A stretch of 64,000 bases of DNA from Cryptomeria japonica (Eukaryota > Streptophyta > Pinopsida > Cupressales > Cupressaceae). This document shows positions 22,861-36,777 of this stretch, in pieces (the first letter of the stretch is position 1; the number at the start of each line of letters is the position of its first letter). Where the stretch lies: contig NC_081411.1 of the NCBI RefSeq assembly GCF_030272615.1, positions 38,260,140 to 38,324,139 on the forward strand. Direction: 5' to 3'. Both the position numbers and the translations under genes were made by a program. The notes below the pieces were generated by a model that ran no database searches, had not been told where the DNA came from, and worked only from the letters and a program-made list of their open reading frames with translations.

Positions 22861-23600
22861 TTGCATTGAAATTCACATGTCAAGATAGTTGTTTAGCTTA
22901 TTCTTATTTGTACTCTACCTCATAAACATAAAATAGGTTGAAGGAACTTGCATTCAAATTCACATGTCAGAAAAGTCATTTATTTTAGTTTTATTTGTAT
23001 TCCATTTCAGAAAATTAAAAAGATTAAATGAATTTGAATTCACGTGTCATGAAAGTGTTTAATGTTTGACATTTTTTTCAGTACTTCAAATCAGTAACTT
23101 AAATGAAATTAAATAAAATGTCAGTTTAATTTAGTTTTATACCTACAAGAAACAAAAGCACTTATTTGTATTCAAATGCATATGCCAAACAAATCGGTTT
23201 GATTTGTTTTTATACATATTCCACACCAAAAACATAAAGAGGTTGTTGGATGGAACATCACATAAAAAGAAGAGCCAAGGAAAAAGTGAATGTGTGTTCA
23301 AGAAACTTACTTGCATTCAAATGCACATGCCAAACAAATCAGTTTGATTTATTTTTATACTTACTCCATGTCAGAAACTTAAAAAGACTCGATGGAACAT
23401 CACAAAAAAAAGAAGAGCTTAGAAAAAAGTGAATGTACTTTTAAAAAAACTTACTTGCATTCAAATGCACATGCCAAAAAAATCAATTTGATTTATTTTT
23501 CTACATACTCTACACCAGAAACTTAAAGAAGTTAGATGGAACATCAGAAAGAAAAAAGAACTGGGAAAAAAGTGAACGTACTGGGCGTGCACTAATTCAA
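22861..23600 (+). repeat. Degenerate tandem repeats, period about 86 then 144 bp
   Basis: A core like TTGCATTCAAATGCACATG recurs at 22861, 22948, about 23030, 23166, 23311 and 23455. The first intervals are about 87 and 85 bp, then 133, 145 and 144 bp. The 144-bp units also share a GATGGAACATCAC block followed by an A-rich AAGAAGAG stretch and AAAGTGAATGTA. The array sits 0.4-1.1 kb upstream of the SDR pseudogene start. Confidence 0.8.
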
Positions 23601-23721
23601 TTACTCATGGCCTCATTTAATTATTCATGCCAACACACAAGCTTAAACGAGTTTATGCAATGAATGTAGTTTTGAACTGTTATAATTTTGGTTAGATAGG
23701 GTAACCATCAACATGGCACCA

Positions 23722-23849
23722 GGTAGTACGTTGAACTGGTTCTATTTATATTTGACTTAACAATAGAGGTAAACATAATCGAACAGGTGGTACGTTGAAC
23801 TGGTTCTATTTATATTTGACCTAACAATAGAGGTCAACATTATCGAATA
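23722..23849 (+). repeat. 64-bp tandem duplication upstream of the SDR relic
   Basis: Two copies (23722-23785 and 23786-23849) share GTACGTTGAACTGGTTC, TATTTATATTTGAC and AACAATAGAGGT, with only a few substitutions. The duplication ends about 90 bp before the TATA box. Confidence 0.88.
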
Positions 23850-23936
23850 GAATTAAATGATTCAATTCCAATAAATCGTCTTACAACAATAAATGAAATT
23901 TGACGATGAAAAAAATCAAATTCCAGACATGTCCTC

Positions 23937-23942
23937 TATAAA
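23937..23942 (+). promoter_or_regulatory. TATA box of the SDR relic
   Basis: CTCTATAAAGCTGG, with TATAAA 50 bp before the start codon at 23992, is a good core promoter for a short 5' UTR. Confidence 0.6.
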
Positions 23943-23991
23943 GCTGGCTCTTGGAAAGCTATTATTGAATGGCATTTGCTAGCTCGAGGAC

Positions 23992-25028
<1,037 letters not shown>

Positions 25029-25429
25029 AGTAGAAAAGGCTCATAAATCACATTCGAATAATATCGAAGGCGACTAATACGCTTTTGTTGTAAAATGGAA
25101 AAAGAGTGTCTTGTATTTAGTTAATTGGTAATTAATGTGGGATGATAAAAGATGAAGTTATATGTTTGTATTATATTTTTATTTATTAGAAATGTATAAG
25201 TTACATGATTAAAGTACAAGTAATTTAATTCATCTTATTTCAAGTGTATAATATTTAATGGAGACAAAGATAGTTGTTTAATGAAGATAATTGAAATGCA
25301 AATGTATATGTAGATAGGAATGGATAATAGTTAAACTTGTCTTGGGTTGTCAACTATTTCTCCTTTCTTTTATTTGCAAGTTTCATAATCTAGCATATAG
25401 TGTTGGATATTTGTCTTGAAACATCCCTA
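25029..25429. other. 3' flank of the SDR relic, no gene seen
   Basis: AT-rich sequence with no ORF or recognisable motif; it could include the old 3' UTR. Confidence 0.4.
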
Positions 25430-28400
25430 GGAAAGTTTGTAGTAAATTCTTTCATATATTTTTAGAAAATTAAAGTGACCCATTGATAGTGTGGCAGGGA
25501 ACTTAGACAGAAGTTTCAAGTGCAAAGTCTATTGGGAAACTAGGACTAGATGGCCCTCATACTAAATATAATATCCATCCCAACAATAATTGGCCTTTCA
25601 AGAAGGGTGAGTAGGTACCTAGTCTATCAGTTGATTCATGTGACTATCTTACTAACATTCTTTGCCCAAGTCATTTTTCCAAGTAATAGTTGACATCGAT
25701 AAATTTGTCATAGTAGGATGGTCCTAAAAATTGTGTCATAACACATCAATTACCACATTATCATGCCACTATTTTGTGGGTGATCTTGTATTCATATCCC
25801 AAAAAATTGGTGACCCACTTTTGTCACTCTAGAGAGAATACTTCATGGTCTAGAGAATACCTAAGAAAATGGTGATAAATTTCAATGTAGAGTACCTTCT
25901 AATAAGATAAGAGCACCATTTATTGACTACTTGAGAATTGGATATCATTTCCTTCTTATAGATGAAATTGATCATAATATTTTTAATAGTGTCAACCTTA
26001 CATAGAAATGAAAGGGGTCGGTCTTCCTATACGAGAACAACACCCAACCTAGAACCTAAATAATCAATTTCAATGATAATTTTTTTAGATGAATTTGGAA
26101 TAAAAGCTAGGTTTGTTCAAATAATGTACTTATCTAGATCAATTTTTCCTTTTGTAGTTGCAAAGGACCAGAAGAATCTTTTCTAGAATGGTCATGAGGG
26201 GACAATAACTTTTCCTTGATCCTGCAGAAGTCAATACTAGTAATAAGTGAAGCCTAAGAGGTCACAAGGTTCTTCAATGTTTTTACTTTAGTTCACTTTA
26301 CATGGGGTCACTTGTCATTAGGTCAACCTTAAGTCTAGCCTTAGAAATATTTATTTTATATCTAAATAAATAAACATTCAAAGATTTTTGCAAATAACTG
26401 TTATATAGAGTGGATTAGATGATCCTTATCCAAGTTTAAGAGATACATTTATGATGTCCAACTATAAAAATGAATATCATCAAAGAAGACTACAAAGAGA
26501 GTTGTTTATAATGGGATAAGAAATCTAGTTCATCGATCTCTAAAAGGTGTATGTTTTATCTTGCACTATGGAATGCTAGGCCATCCTCTACAAGTATTAG
26601 AGTCCTCGAGGAGTAGGAGTAAGAATAATGATCTTCATAGTTATCCCTATCTCACTAGCATGAGTGGCTCCATCCACATTGATACACTCAAGGGGAAGTG
26701 GAGTCAAGAGGAACCCAACATACAATGCATGGGGCATTGCCCCAGTGGTCTAGTAGCTCCTAAATATGTGCATCCTCAAGTGCAACCTTGTTGGCTTGTA
26801 CTTGTATCTACATAATAACATTAGAGATAATAACACGCTCAATAATGTTTAGTGGAATCTTCACTATTAAGACTCTCCACCTCAGGCTAGCATATATACA
26901 AGTATTTAGTTCTATTTCTAGGCTTGGTCTCTCTGTAACTATTTGTTAGACTTGTGGGTGTGTCATATGTCACACTCATTTTCTATGAATATTATAGTTC
27001 TTTTTTTTCCTTATTAATATAAAGTTAAATAGCTATAGGTTGGAAGCTTGTGCGAATTTAGATTAAAAGGTCCCTTGGTTCATCCTCTTTGTATTGATTG
27101 AAGTTGTCATTTTTCTTGGTCTTTGGCTTCATGGACACGATGATACGTCTAAGGAGTTTTAGGCATCAAATGACCTTCTTTGAGAGGATTTTAGAATTAA
27201 GGCTGAAATTTATCATGAAGGGGCATCATGCTCCCTTCACTCACCAACTTGAGGTTGAGGCCATCAAAATGGTAGTGGTGTGGGAATTTTTGACAAATGA
27301 AAACTGTTATTGGGTGTATTTCAACATCTCATCATGGTTTCTCACTTCCATACTGGATTTGCAATTGGATTAAATCACACACATACACACACTAAGATCT
27401 GACTTCTAGGCTTAAAAGTGTTAAACTCTTAGAGTTTACTGACATTCGTTAGACTTAAAATGTTGCTTAATGTGTGTGGTTTAAGGTTGGCATGGTCTTA
27501 TTGTTGCATGAGGTTTTTATGGTAGACATATTAGTTGATGACATTGTCATCTAGGTTGAGCATGGTGTTGGCATGTGATGGGACAACAACATTCCAAGGC
27601 TCTTTTAAGGTGGGGAACAAGTCCATTGGAAACCATTTCTTTTTAATCTTGACGGCAAAGTCCTTAGGCACCACTGACACTGGGCAATGATTGGTAGAGA
27701 ATTTCACCTAAAAATGAAGGCTTTGTACATGGTGGATAACTTTGATTAGCTTTCTTAGTTGGTAGATTTGGTCATAGATTGGGTTTTCCTGGTTAGAGCA
27801 TAATGGTTTCTTCTCTCATTTCTTTCTCCCTCCATTCTTGTGTCACATTCTCCACTCTTTTGTATTTTTCTAGGCCTTTTCATTTTTGATAGGTTTCTAC
27901 TTTCTATATGTATTATGGAGTCCTCTATTTTAAGGGTACCATGTTAATATGATTATAGATGGATACTACATTTGAAAGATGAGCTTTTTGTATAGGTGGT
28001 AGGCCTTTGAGGTTTGTGAGAGGTTATCCACTTCTATGACCACAACAACATAATTTTTTTCTATATTTTAAAATCTGTAATGTTTTTTAATTAATATAAA
28101 TATAAGCGCATAGTGATTTATTGAGCAAAACAAAACAACTCATAAAGGAGGTAGATCATACATTGATAAAGTCAAACATATTTCAAGAAGAAACTCATAA
28201 TAACTATCACGAGTGTAGAAGGTTTTTGTAATATGATATTCTTTAATATGGATGTAATGATAATTTGAGCATAAACTCAACTTGGAGAAGAATAATGCAG
28301 GATAGATTTCATCCAAAAGTTCATTAAATAATAGAATGGAAGTTTATCCTTGATAGCTACTTTATTTAGCTCATAATAATCAAGGCAAGGGATATAGAAA

Positions 28401-29000
28401 CCATATTTTTTGTACACAAAGAAAATGGGAGGAGAAAACACTTACTTTACTAAAGAATCCCTTGGTATAGTGGTTTCTATATTAATTTCTTGAGTCTCAA
28501 AATTTTATAGAAATGGGTATTTCTATTGACATAAGTTTGGGGGTGTCCTCCTATGTAGTGGTTAAGTGAAATGATTGGAGGAGTAAAATTTTTTCAGATA
28601 CTTAGGATGGTTTGAGGGAGAAGAGTTGGTAACCTAAATAGTTGAAATACACATGGGATAGGAATAACAATTCAAAGCTAAATTGTTCTCAAAATAATTC
28701 CACAACCACCCAAGTCTAAGAAAAAAAATTTAGATTTGAGATTTTATTCTCATATAGAAATATATATATAAATGCTAGTTTTTGGTCTCACATCTCAGTA
28801 AGTTTCCATCATTAGTTATCCTGAACTCAAATCTACAATAAGGACGAACAAGATATTGACGAATTCTTCAATCTAGGTCAATATAATTATTAGTGCTACC
28901 AAAATAAACAAGAATTTTGAGAGAATATTTCCTAATAAAAGTTTCAAAATCATTATTTGAGGAACAAAGATCCTATCTAATTCATGCATCTAAATTTTAG
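25430..29000 (-). mobile_element. Highly decayed Ty3/gypsy pol region
   Basis: On the minus strand, from high to low coordinates, I can follow four relics. A protease-like FGSTNNYIDLD lies near 28900. RT N-terminal motifs VFSPPIFFVYKKYGF and LDYYELNKVAIKDKLPFYY lie near 28470-28330. An RT catalytic region FFDDIHFYSWTS lies near 26500-26470. RNase H follows, with IIIEIDYLGSRLGVVLV and EDRPLSF near 26075-26010, then KWCSYLIRR. This order and these motifs fit a gypsy element of the simple VxxxxDDILVYS type. Stops and frameshifts are dense, RT is split by about 1.6 kb, and no LTR is identifiable, so it is an old copy. Confidence 0.72.
26540..28110 (+). mobile_element. Insertion separating the gypsy RT halves; LINE-tail-like ends
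   Basis: The RT halves of the decayed gypsy flank this stretch. It holds no long ORF. Two points look like LINE 3' ends: TTTCCTTATTAATATAAAG near 27015 and TTTTTTAATTAATATAAAT near 28085, each after T-rich sequence. One or two 5'-truncated LINE copies would explain this, but no coding remnant or target duplication confirms it. Confidence 0.35.
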
Positions 29001-29024
29001 GAGTAAGCTCAACATTTGGATTCT

Positions 29025-30060
<1,036 letters not shown>

Positions 30061-30252
30061 AAGGTATAGTGGGTGCTCAAAGGCTCTGCAACTCTACTTT
30101 GACCTAGGGTTTTGGTGCAACGTCAAGGGTCTTTGGCTTCACACATGGAGGAATGCAAGTGGCCTCCTCCACATAGGTAAGTTCACCTCCCCTCTCTTTT
30201 TGGTTTCCTTTTCTTTGAAATTACTCCTGGTTTTGTCAGCATTCGTCTAACT

Positions 30253-30586
30253 TTGTCTGAAGGGCAAATTCACCCATCAATGCTCCCCCCCACCTCCCCG
30301 CTTGCTTGGCCTGAGAGGCCAGTTCCACCCAAGACCTTCAAGGTGACTCTTATTGTCGATATCTCGATGCCAATCTTAGACCTTGCCAAGTTTGATGTTA
30401 GGATTTTCAATGTGTATGTAGTTAATGATGGACTCTCTAAAGAAGAAGGTAAGTTCCCTTCCTCACCCCATGCTTTTCTTACCATTTCTCCCAATTCATC
30501 TATGCTTGATACCATTAATGAAGAAAAAGCTAGGCTTAAGATATTGCAATTTTTTTCATGGCCACAGACCTTTCCAATTTTGTGTG
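30253..30586 (+). pseudogene. LINE ORF1-like N-terminal piece
   Basis: An open frame from ATG 30253 runs up to the element B insertion. It contains FKVTLIVDISMPILDLAKFD and NEEKARLKILQFFSWP. ORF1 proteins of plant LINEs bind element RNA. Beyond element B, near 44800, a decayed knuckle-like CFLCRHKCHLHQNY (last Cys changed to Tyr) may be the continuation. I infer ORF1 from its position ahead of the endonuclease, not from a clear domain match. Confidence 0.55.
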
Positions 30587-31373
30587 TGTAGACACCTAAA
30601 ATTGTCATGTCTAATTAAATAAATATTTTTATTTATTTAATTATTTAAGCCTAATTCTTCTATTGATTAAATAAATATTTATTTATTTAATTAATTCATT
30701 TATCCTCTTCTAGCCTTATTTCTCATTTAAATAAATACCTTTATTTATTTAAATGATCTTTTTCTCTTAAATTAAATAAATACTTTTATTTATTTAATTG
30801 ATCCCACTTCTTCTATTAATTAAATAAATCTTTATTTATTTAATTAATTCATTAACCTTTTCTACCTATGACACATGTCATTCATCTCTTAATTCCTACA
30901 CTACCTACCATATCATTACTTTCTTATTTCCTCTACCTACCCTCTAATCCTAGTCGACCATTTATCTTTTACACCTCTCAATCTTATCCTCCATTTATTA
31001 TAGTGTCTTCTATATAAGAGGATACTCTCTTTCATTATCAACCCTAATCAGCTAATCAATCCCCTGACTACGATTTTGAACTTTCATATGCAATCAAGCC
31101 TACTTGCAACCACATTTCAGTTCTTTGTTGAGCTCTTGTGCACACATAAAATCTGAGAGCAAATATATCAAGCAAGATCAATGGAGACAGGAAGAATGGA
31201 GATCCAAACCCTATTGGACATGTGATGATATAATCTTTGTGATTTTATTTGATTTGCATTGTCTTAGGTAATCTTCATATGTTATGGTGGATTTGTGTTG
31301 TTGTTAGGCTAGGGTTTTGTGGTTGAATTCATTTAGTCTTTCAATATTGTTGTTTCCATTTTTACCATAAACA
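30587..31373 (+). repeat. 5' LTR of element B
   Basis: 787 bp from TGTAGACACCTAAA to CCATAAACA. It contains repeated TTAATTAAATAAAT blocks and a TATA box, TATATAA, at 31011-31017, followed by GAGGATACTCTC. It is colinear with 43971-44758. The exact first bases may shift by two. Confidence 0.92.
31011..31017 (+). promoter_or_regulatory. TATA box in the 5' LTR of element B
   Basis: TATATAAGAGG; the same sequence is at 44396-44402 in the 3' LTR. It would drive the element transcript. Confidence 0.65.
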
Positions 31374-31376
31374 TTT

Positions 31377-31393
31377 TGGCATGCCCAGTGGAC
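31377..31393 (+). promoter_or_regulatory. Primer binding site position of element B
   Basis: TGGCATGCCCAGTGGAC follows the 5' LTR end after three bases, the expected place for tRNA priming. I could not assign the tRNA. Confidence 0.6.
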
Positions 31394-33630
31394 TCTCGTC
31401 CCTTTTGCATTTAACATCTTTTGCTGTAGATTTTATGTTTTTGAAGTTGTTGATCTGATATTTTCAACAAACTTTTGACATTTCCACGTCTGCGCATCTT
31501 AGAACCGTGTTGTGGCTTTTATACAATATTTTTGACCTTCGTAATTGCATCTATGTTCGAAATTATTTTATCTTATTTTGCAGATTGCAAGGTCGTGTCT
31601 CTGTTTTAAAACCATGTCTGTGAACCTCTCAGTCGCGTCCATGTTCTCGAGTTGCATCTATATAATATAGGCGTGTGCGATGGATTTAAATGTGTTTGTG
31701 ATTTTCTGCCGCGTCTATGTTAGGTTTAATTGTGTCTGTGTTTCAGATCTTGCATTCTTCAGTTTTTGATCTAGTTTTGAGTCTTTATTTCATCATTTGG
31801 ATTTCAGATCTGGTTTATTTCAGGCTAACATCTTGTGATCTAGCTAATAAAATTGGTGCATCTTGTCTTGGAAGCAAATCTTCTTGTCGAAGGCCCCTAT
31901 TTCATAGTCTTTTGGATCTAAAATTTACCTAGCTCGTTTGCTTGCAAGAAGGGGTAATCATTTGAAACAACCCAAACTACTAATAAATATTTGTTGCAGG
32001 ATTTTGGCAAGGGTTTTTTATCTTTATTGTGTGCCTTGTTTTCATAGATTACCAAACACTTCAATTGGTGCACTAAAATTGAACTAGTGTCTTTTGTGTC
32101 TTGAGCAATAGGATCTTTTTATTTAATCTCTACAGGGCTTGTCTCCCCGTGTGGTCATTAGGACTACTAGTGAGGAGAGAATGACCCAAGTGGTAGTGAG
32201 GAAAACCCACCTCTTCTGAACCATTATAAATAACTATATCCATGGTGAAAGCCATGGGTAATGTGTGTTGATTAGTTCATACCGACACTATGTCTCCCCA
32301 TAAACCCATTTGATCAGATTATTTGATCAGTTGTAGGGCATAACTCCTACTAGCTAGGAGCCTTTTATATTTACAAAGCTGAAAGTGCCGCATGTATGGC
32401 CACATGAGCGGATGCCCTTACTAGCACCTTTTTGTTTTAGAAAGGCAAAATCCTTCTATTTGTTGGGGCAGGAGGTCAGACCTCTGGAGCGGCCCACACA
32501 CATACGATTCTTAGTACAGATACAAAGTTCACCACGGGGAGTTTTTATGGGGACTGATGCTTGGCTGCCCTGGAGAAGTGAGTACTGAGGGTGGAGCTAA
32601 TGGGGTCAAGCGTCTAAGTATCCACTCTGAATAGCGTAGCCTCGGGGGAAACCACATATGGAATCAACAACTATTGTTCTGGCCATCCATAAGAATTGTT
32701 CTTATCTTCTTTTAAACATTCGAACATTCAAGATCAAACATCAAAACATTGTGTCTTTTGTGTCTTCAAGTGTATGCAAAACATTTTTACATCAAACAAC
32801 ACACTTTTGTTTGAGTCATTTTGAGTTTAAACACTTGCAAACATTGAGTCTTCATCAATATTGTGTCCTCTTTTCATGAAAAATAGTCAAGCAAATTTCA
32901 GATTTGGTCACAACAAGAAACTTCACAAAAACTGGAAAAATTGCACTTAGTTTCTGGAAACGCATCTGTGTCTGATAGAAACACATCTGTGTTATTTAAC
33001 CCCATCTATGAAGTACAGAAATGTGTCTATGTTATCCTAAATAAAATTACATTTACAAAATCTTAGAAATGCGTCTGTGCAGTGTTCAAACACATATGTG
33101 TTATTTAACCGTGTTTGTGAAGTATACAGACACGTCTGTGTTCTAAATTGGAAAATTTTACAATCCAACAAACAAGAGCAGTCAGTTTCAGATTTTTTGA
33201 GCTTCCTAGGTTATCCCTCTAGTTTTCATTTAGTATTCAGCCTATTTCTGTGTCTCAGAAAGTCCATCATTGCTTTACATCTTGCATTACATTCACATTT
33301 GTCTAAACTTGAGTCAAAAGGTCACTTGCTTGTCCTCATCTTGTTTTGTCAACACACTACATACAAGAACATTTTTCTAAGTGGTCCCTCATCAAGGTCT
33401 ATCACCTTTGGGTCTCATTTGGTCTTACTTAGAGTCAAGGTCAACTTACCTCATCAAGAGAAACTATCATGTCTTTGGAAGCCACACCTACTCTACTACA
33501 TATATACTTAGTCTTACACTTTGGACATTGCAAGTACACCTCAGATTCATTTACATTCCATCCAACTCTTGGTCTTCCATACTCTTTCCATTTTCATCTA
33601 GTCTCAAACATCTTGGTCAAGACCTAGTTC
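31394..33630 (+). other. Long non-coding leader of element B
   Basis: 2.2 kb without a coding frame between primer site and gag. It carries repeated CGTCTGTG/CGTGTTTGTG-type words (31490-31760 and 32950-33150) and a block at about 32508-32622 shared with element A. Short ORFs such as 33077-33511 show no domain. Confidence 0.7.
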
Positions 33631-35560
33631 ATGGTTGAAACCCATTCCCAACAATCTAGAAGAGAAACTAAAGAGGCTCAAGAGTCCACAAACATGAGTT
33701 CCTATGAGTATGACAATGATGTCTTTTTCAATTCTGATCATACCACATTCCCTGACATGGATGCCTATAGAAACATTCACAATTTTGAGAGCATGGATAA
33801 AACAAACAACAATGATACACACAATGACAATATGGACAACTTTTCCATACATTTAGCAGAAGTGGAAGACTCCATTATGGATCCCCATTTCAATCGATTG
33901 GTTGAGGAAATAATGAGGAGAGATAGACAATATTTCTTACAAGTGATGGCGCAAAGTGGAACCAAGATACCTCATGATTTTGATATGTGTCAAATAATGC
34001 AACATCGACCTTTGCAACAACCTCACGTCAACATGGATCAAAGGAGGCCTAATAGTGGAGGCAATAGAGGACCACATCTTGTGCCTGAATCACCATCATC
34101 CTTGTTTCAAAAACCTGAGGTCCCACATACACATGGTCAAGCATATGATACTCACCTTCATAGACCATTATGGAAGTCTTATGCAGAAAAATATATTCAA
34201 TCACATACCAATGCTAAGGACCCAACCACCAAAGCAATTCGATATCCAAAGGCATGATGAAAATTTGGACACAAAGAAACGCCATGTCAAATTTGGGGGC
34301 AACATATTAGAACAAACTCATGACATGCATGTAGAGTATGGTATACATGGACGAAATGGATATTCTAATCCTCATCATGACTCTATACCAAGTGATCCAT
34401 ATACACAGCATCACTATAAACCTCCTCCATATGAACATGTGTATGATCAATACCATCCATATATGCAACATGCTCCTCCTCCACCTAGTGGTTCAGGCAT
34501 GGGGTATGGTCCAAGAAGTCGGTCTCCACCTAAGAACAATTTGGAGCAGCAAATTAAGGACTTACAAAAGAAAATAGACATAAATACATTGAAGCCAGCT
34601 TACACAATGTGAGACATATGTCCCTATCCATTTGACAAAAAAATTCTAATCCCTCCATTTCCTACACACTTTGTGACAACTAAGTTTGATAAATATAGAG
34701 GAAAAGGGGATCCTAAGGCACATATAAGACATTTTTTCATAGCTTGCATTGAGGTAGCAGTAGAAGAGACATATTTGATGAGATTATTCCCATAGAGCTT
34801 AGGTGATCAAGCTATGGAATGGTTCTCCCAACTCCCACTTGGAATTAAATCATGGGGTGACTTAGTAGAGGCATTTATTTAACATTTGTTATACAACATA
34901 GAGATAGACATATCATTCACTACTTTGTGCAACACCAAGCAAAAGGATGGAGAATCTTTTTCATCATTTTTACAAAGATGGTGAAATCTAGCCAGTAGAT
35001 GCTCTTGTGAAATTCCACAAAAACAAATGGTAGAGATGTTCACCCAAAATGTCAACAAAGACATTGGTTATGTCTTGAGAAAAGCTTGTTTGTCCACCTT
35101 CAAAGACATCATTGAAAAGGGCTTAGCAACAAAGAAGGTCCTAATTGAACAAGGCATCGTCAAAATATTCAAGGAAAACAAATAGGACTTTAAAAGAAAA
35201 GACAAGCCAAGATTTTGGAATAAAAACAAGAGCACAATCATTGATGGTGTTGTTGATGTCGATACAGTACGACGCAAAATCATTTTTTCTGGATCAAACT
35301 CTACAAACAATCAAGTGAATACTCAAACAACTTCCAAATCATGAAGGAAGTACACCCCATTGGGAGAACCACTTGAGTCAGCTTTCAAGAAGCTAGTGAC
35401 AAACAAAATAATAACAATTCTAGATTTACCTCCATATGAGCCAAAGGTTAAACCAAATTGGTGGAATGATGATGAATACTATGAATATCACAAAAGAAAG
35501 GGTCATAAAATAGGAGATTGTCATCGACTGAAGAACATCATATAAGATCTCATTGATAGA
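33631..35560 (+). pseudogene. Tat-type gag of element B
   Basis: The frame opens at ATG 33631 and is acidic and Asn/His/Pro-rich. It shifts near 34250 into a His/Pro-rich segment (HAPPPPSGSGMGYG) and a short coiled coil (NNLEQQIKDLQKKID). The capsid (retrotrans_gag) region follows after a stop at 34612: YRGKGDPKAHIRHFF, LGDQAMEWFSQLP, KQKDGESFSSFLQRW. A non-canonical zinc knuckle YHKRKGHKIGDCHRLK lies near 35490-35535, as is common in Tat gag proteins. At least six stops occur. Role in life: particle formation. Confidence 0.85.
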
Positions 35561-36777
35561 GGTGACATTGAGATCAAGGGACACTCATCCAATCAAGAAC
35601 ATGAAATGTTTAAAGAACCATTCCCAAAACATTACAAGGGAAAAGATAAAGCCACATATGAGCAGACCAACTATACCAGAGCATCCTATAACTATGATTC
35701 AACTTTCAATCACATTTCAATGGACAATTATGTCTCTACCATTATCATCAAGGACAAAACGCCTAAGAATTCTACCCAAAGACCCAAGGTTATCCTAAAA
35801 GGCATTGGATCTTCTTTTGAACCTACCTTTGAATGTAATGTTACAACTTGTCAAGGTAAATTCACTTTGCAAGGTGCTCTAGCTAAAATCACCACTTCCT
35901 CATCAACAAAAATTGAGTATGACCTTGTAGAACAGTTAGGGAAAACACCCGTGCTTATCTCCATCCTTGAACTTTTATGCATATCCCCTATACATAAAGC
36001 CATTCTTGACAAAACTTTGAGAGACACTTCGATCCCCACTGATCTAAGCGTGGACAATTTTCAAACCATGGTGGGATACCTTTCTGTTCCACACTCCCTT
36101 ACATTCACATAAGCTAACGATGCCTCCATGAGCCAACCACATAATGCACCTTTACACATTGAAGCCTTCCTACACAAACATCGAATAAAATGAGTCCTGA
36201 TAGATGGAGAAGTTGATCTCAATATATGTACTTTGAACACAATAATACAATTGGGATATTCAAACAAAGTTGTGAATGCTACAAACAAAATTACCATCAA
36301 GGCATATGATGATGAAGAGCGTTCATCGGAAGGAACAGTCACCTTACCTCTCAGAGTTAAGCTTGTTACAAAGGATGTGATTTGTCAAGTCCTAGACCTC
36401 AATCTCACATACAACATACTCTTGGGATGCCCATAGATTCATGAAATGAGAGCTATTCCCTCAACATATCATCGATGCATCAAGTTTCCACACAATGGAG
36501 TTGAAGTGACCATCAAAGCTGATCCAAAGCCATTCATATATTGTAACAATATGTGACCTAGATCAGAAATAACAATCCCAATCAATCGAGAGGTTGTTCC
36601 TTCTTTAGCATATGTTGATCCAAAATTCTTAAAAACTTCTACATCAAAACAAGCAGAGATCAAAGAAAAGTTCAAGATTAAAAACATGGGATGTGGTGAG
36701 TATATCTTTCTTGTTGATCAACTCCCACTATCTCCTAAGGTATTCAGTCGACAGGAACAACCTACAAAAAATTTGTA
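35561..36777 (+). pseudogene. Protease region of element B
   Basis: After gag, a conserved region (VILKGIGSSFEPTFECN, then YDLVEQLGKTPVLISILEL) leads to a retropepsin-like domain at about 36196-36440. It has VLIDGEVDLNICTLN, where the usual active site is DGGAGLNIC and the Gly after DG is Glu here, then TLPLRVKLVTKDVICQVLD and LTYNILLGCP. The following IHEMRAIPSTYHR matches the equivalent segment of the gypsy at 58869 (IHSMQAVPSTLHR). Stops lie at about 36110, 36191 and 36434. MGCGEYIFLVDQLPLSP near 36690 is the last part before the internal deletion. Confidence 0.82.
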
